Part shown: positions 43,394 to 45,487 of the stretch, in pieces
How positions within the stretch are numbered: position 1 is the stretch's first letter
How the letters are laid out: each line of letters opens with the position of its first letter
Assembly: GCF_000819685.1 (NCBI RefSeq)
Contig: NZ_CDBR01000086.1
Location: forward strand, 1-45,487
Origin: Aeromonas allosaccharophila
GTDB taxonomy: Bacteria > Pseudomonadota > Gammaproteobacteria > Enterobacterales > Aeromonadaceae
DNA length: 45,487 bases
Direction: 5' to 3'
The notes under the pieces: generated by a model
What the model was told of the DNA's origin: nothing
The model's database searches: none
Seen by the model: only the letters and a program-made list of their open reading frames with translations
Translations under genes and position numbers: made by a program

Positions 43394-45370
43394 TCAGCGG
43401 CCAAACAGGCGCCCCAACAGGGCTCGCAGCAGTCCGACTTTGGCGGTTGAGCCGTTCAACTCGTCCAACCGATCCTGAATACGGCCAAACAGGGTATCGG
43501 GCATATCAGGCTCACCGGCCACGCAGCCGGTCAGCAACTCGATGGCCTCTTCCACATGATCCACCGGGTGGATGTGGAACTGGCCTGCGGCAACAGCCTC
43601 AATCACTTCGTCAGAAAGATTGAGCTGCTGGATGTTGGTCCCCGGCAGAATGATCCCTTGCTTGCCGGTGATGCCGTGGATTTTACACACCCGGAAGAAG
43701 CCTTCAATCTTCTCGTTGACGCCACCCACCGCCTGCACATTGCCAAATTGATCGACCGCACCGGTCACCGCAAAGTGCTGATAGATGGGCTGGCGGGCGA
43801 GGGCAGAGAGCAGGGCACACAGGCCCGTCAGGGAGGCGCTATCACCATCAATTTCGTGGTAAGACTGCTCGAACACCAGATTGGCTGACAGGGGGGAGGG
43901 GTTCTCTGCGCCAAATTTGTTGGAGAGATAGCCGTGGATGATCATCATCGCCTTGGCGTGGATATGACCGGCCAGCTCCGCTTTGCGCTCGATATCTGCC
44001 ACATCGCCATCGCCGAGGTGGACGGTTGCGGTGAGGCGCACCGGTTCACCGAAGTCATAAGGGTGACCGGAGACCTGAATGACCGACAGGCCGTTGATCT
44101 GGCCGATCTCTTCGCCATCGGTTTGCAGCAGGATCTGGCCGTCGATGACGCCCTGATCGGACTGCTCAACCAGATAATTGAGGCGGTAATCCTGCTCCTC
44201 CAGCGCGCCGCGAATATGCTCGTCGGTCACCACCTCGGATCCCAGCTCCCGGGCCAGACTGTCAGACATCCGCATGATGGCGGCCAGCTGCACTTCGGAG
44301 AGCGACAGCCACTCCTGATGGTCACACAGGCGGCTGGCATGACGACAAAGGGCGGCGAGGGCGGCAGGCGTGAAGTCCAGCAGGTTCCAGCGCTGGCGAA
44401 CCCAGGCCAGATACTGCAAAAACTCCTGCAGATCCTCTTCAATATTCACTTCTGCGACCAGATCGGCGCGCAGGAAGATACGCTCGGACATATCCCGATC
44501 CAGCATCTGGAACTCTGCCACGTCGAGTCGGTCACCCACCAGGATCAGCTTGAGCTTGATGGGGGTCGCTTCAGGCGCGAAGAAGGGGGTCAGGGTTTTT
44601 CCTTCCTGATAGGCGTTCCAGTCCAGTTCGCCTTTTTGCATGGCATTTTTCAGCTTGAACCAGAGGTGCGGCTGATCCAGCAGCTCGTCCAGTTGCAAAA
44701 TGAGGTAGCCGCCGTTGGCTTCGCGCAGCAAGCCAGGCTCCAACAGGTGCTGGTTGGCATAGACAGAGCCTTGTTCGGTCTGGTAGTTGATGGAACCAAA
44801 AAGGGTATCCCAGTTGAGATCGCGGCCATAAATCACCGGCGCTTCCTGCGCTTCGTGATGGATCAGCAGGTTGATCAGTACGGGGTGCTGGAACTCCAGC
44901 CCCAATGCCACGTGAGCCGCCAGATCGGAGAGAAAATCATCGATCTTCGGATCATTGTTCTGCTTGCGCATGATCCGGGTCACGATGCGCTCAGCGTCGA
45001 GATGGTGGCTCAAGAGCTTGAGCAGTTCACCAACCATTTCACAGAATTCAACGCCGGTGCCAGGTTGCAGTCGCAGCCAGATAGGCTTGAAAGGGTTGTT
45101 CAGATTCTCGGTATAGCAGAGATCAAACAGGTCACCATCCTTGCCATTGGAGTCGGCAATCAGTGTCTGGCAAACGCCTTCATAATCTGCGCCGGGGAAC
45201 CCGTTGAGCAGCATGACCGGACAGTCACCATCAAAACTGGCGAGACGCTTGATGCCGGAAATGGCTCTGGGCTGCAGCGCAGCAAAGGGGATGGGGTCAA
45301 GCTCACTGAGCTTGGGGAACTGTTCAATCGCAAAAGCGGGTTTTAATTGTTCTGATGTTAATTCAGCCAC
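43394..45370 (-). CDS. lonH: Lon-like protease homologue LonH/YcbZ
   Basis: A 658-residue protein with a C-terminal Lon-type protease domain: catalytic Ser511 in EIDGDSASLTGLCALL and Lys554 in AVGGVNEKIEGF. The 43-residue spacing equals that of E. coli Lon (Ser679/Lys722). The N-terminal AAA-like part has no Walker A: where GxxGxGKT is expected it reads LLNGFPGADYEGV, so ATPase activity is doubtful. YcbZ-type proteins share this. The substrate is unknown. The start is GTG 45370, with GGA 8 nt upstream; an ATG nine bases earlier is in frame but meets a stop after one codon. fabA is downstream, as in E. coli. Confidence 0.93.
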   Translation of the reverse strand: MAELTSEQLKPAFAIEQFPKLSELDPIPFAALQPRAISGIKRLASFDGDCPVMLLNGFPGADYEGVCQTLIADSNGKDGDLFDLCYTENLNNPFKPIWLRLQPGTGVEFCEMVGELLKLLSHHLDAERIVTRIMRKQNNDPKIDDFLSDLAAHVALGLEFQHPVLINLLIHHEAQEAPVIYGRDLNWDTLFGSINYQTEQGSVYANQHLLEPGLLREANGGYLILQLDELLDQPHLWFKLKNAMQKGELDWNAYQEGKTLTPFFAPEATPIKLKLILVGDRLDVAEFQMLDRDMSERIFLRADLVAEVNIEEDLQEFLQYLAWVRQRWNLLDFTPAALAALCRHASRLCDHQEWLSLSEVQLAAIMRMSDSLARELGSEVVTDEHIRGALEEQDYRLNYLVEQSDQGVIDGQILLQTDGEEIGQINGLSVIQVSGHPYDFGEPVRLTATVHLGDGDVADIERKAELAGHIHAKAMMIIHGYLSNKFGAENPSPLSANLVFEQSYHEIDGDSASLTGLCALLSALARQPIYQHFAVTGAVDQFGNVQAVGGVNEKIEGFFRVCKIHGITGKQGIILPGTNIQQLNLSDEVIEAVAAGQFHIHPVDHVEEAIELLTGCVAGEPDMPDTLFGRIQDRLDELNGSTAKVGLLRALLGRLFGR

Positions 45371-45407
45371 TTAAGACATCCGGTCGAAGATAGGATCAAT
45401 TGTTGCC

Positions 45408-45436
45408 ATTATACACAGTTCAATAAGTGGTGACAG
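45408..45436 (-). promoter_or_regulatory. Predicted lonH promoter
   Basis: Minus-strand -35 CTGTCA (45436-45431), -10 TATAAT (45413-45408), 17 bp apart, with an extended TG before the -10. Beyond it, to 45487, the DNA is AT-rich and non-coding. It probably leads into a divergent gene outside the window (matP in E. coli; not checkable here). Confidence 0.65.
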
Positions 45437-45487
45437 GAAACAAGATATTCAATTTAACATAATATACATTATGCGCAGTCGGAACAG

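Overview
The window looks like chromosomal DNA of a GC-rich gammaproteobacterium, most probably Aeromonas. This rests on protein resemblance to E. coli and Vibrio (RbsB, TtcA, FNR, ProQ, Prc, PepN, FabA) and on gene order: ccoNOQP-ccoH-ccoI-ccoS-TauE-fnr-uspE-ttcA as in Vibrio and relatives, DUF2835 beside the 180-kDa NAD-glutamate dehydrogenase, and pyrD-zapC ahead of rlmL-uup-rmf-fabA-lonH. The genus is inferred from memory, without a database search. No rRNA, tRNA, CRISPR array or intact insertion sequence was seen.

Layout. (1) 1-4.6 kb, minus strand: ribose operon rbsDACBK, with a CRP-like site, a promoter and a doubled palindromic operator before rbsD; rbsK runs off the left edge. (2) 4.6-5.3 kb: a beta-class glutathione S-transferase. 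(3) 5.4-7.1 kb: an AT-rich accessory patch, bracketed by two near-identical minus-strand terminator hairpins, carrying small unrecognised plus-strand ORFs, one of them apparently frameshifted. (4) 7.2-11.1 kb, minus: spermidine/putrescine importer potABCD. (5) 11.2-12.7 kb, plus: a polytopic membrane protein and a DUF2987 protein. (6) 12.8-23.1 kb, minus: the micro-aerobic block. It holds cbb3 oxidase (ccoNOQP), its assembly genes (ccoH, ccoI, ccoS, a TauE/SafE-like protein), the oxygen sensor fnr with an exact FNR box in front of it, uspE and ttcA. (7) 23.3-36 kb, plus: a small membrane protein, fRMsr, proQ-prc, pepN, DUF2835 and the giant gdhB. (8) 35.4-42.7 kb, plus: pyrD, zapC, a Zur-type box before the zinc-free ribosomal protein paralogues rpmE2-rpmJ2, rlmL, a glutaredoxin-like gene, uup and rmf. 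(9) 42.7-45.4 kb, minus: lonH then fabA, with a FabR-like box.

Most of the window is conserved housekeeping and respiratory DNA. The less ordinary items are these: an 18-codon leader ORF overlapping an intrinsic-terminator hairpin that rmf transcription apparently must cross; a 28-codon micro-ORF between ccoH and ccoI that repeats the CcoI N-terminal motif and is stop/start coupled to ccoI; the accessory patch with duplicated terminators and a homopolymer frameshift; and the Zur-box/L31-L36 module. I found no clear new multi-gene defence or biosynthetic system. The 5.4-7.1 kb patch and the rmf leader are the best candidates for undescribed biology.
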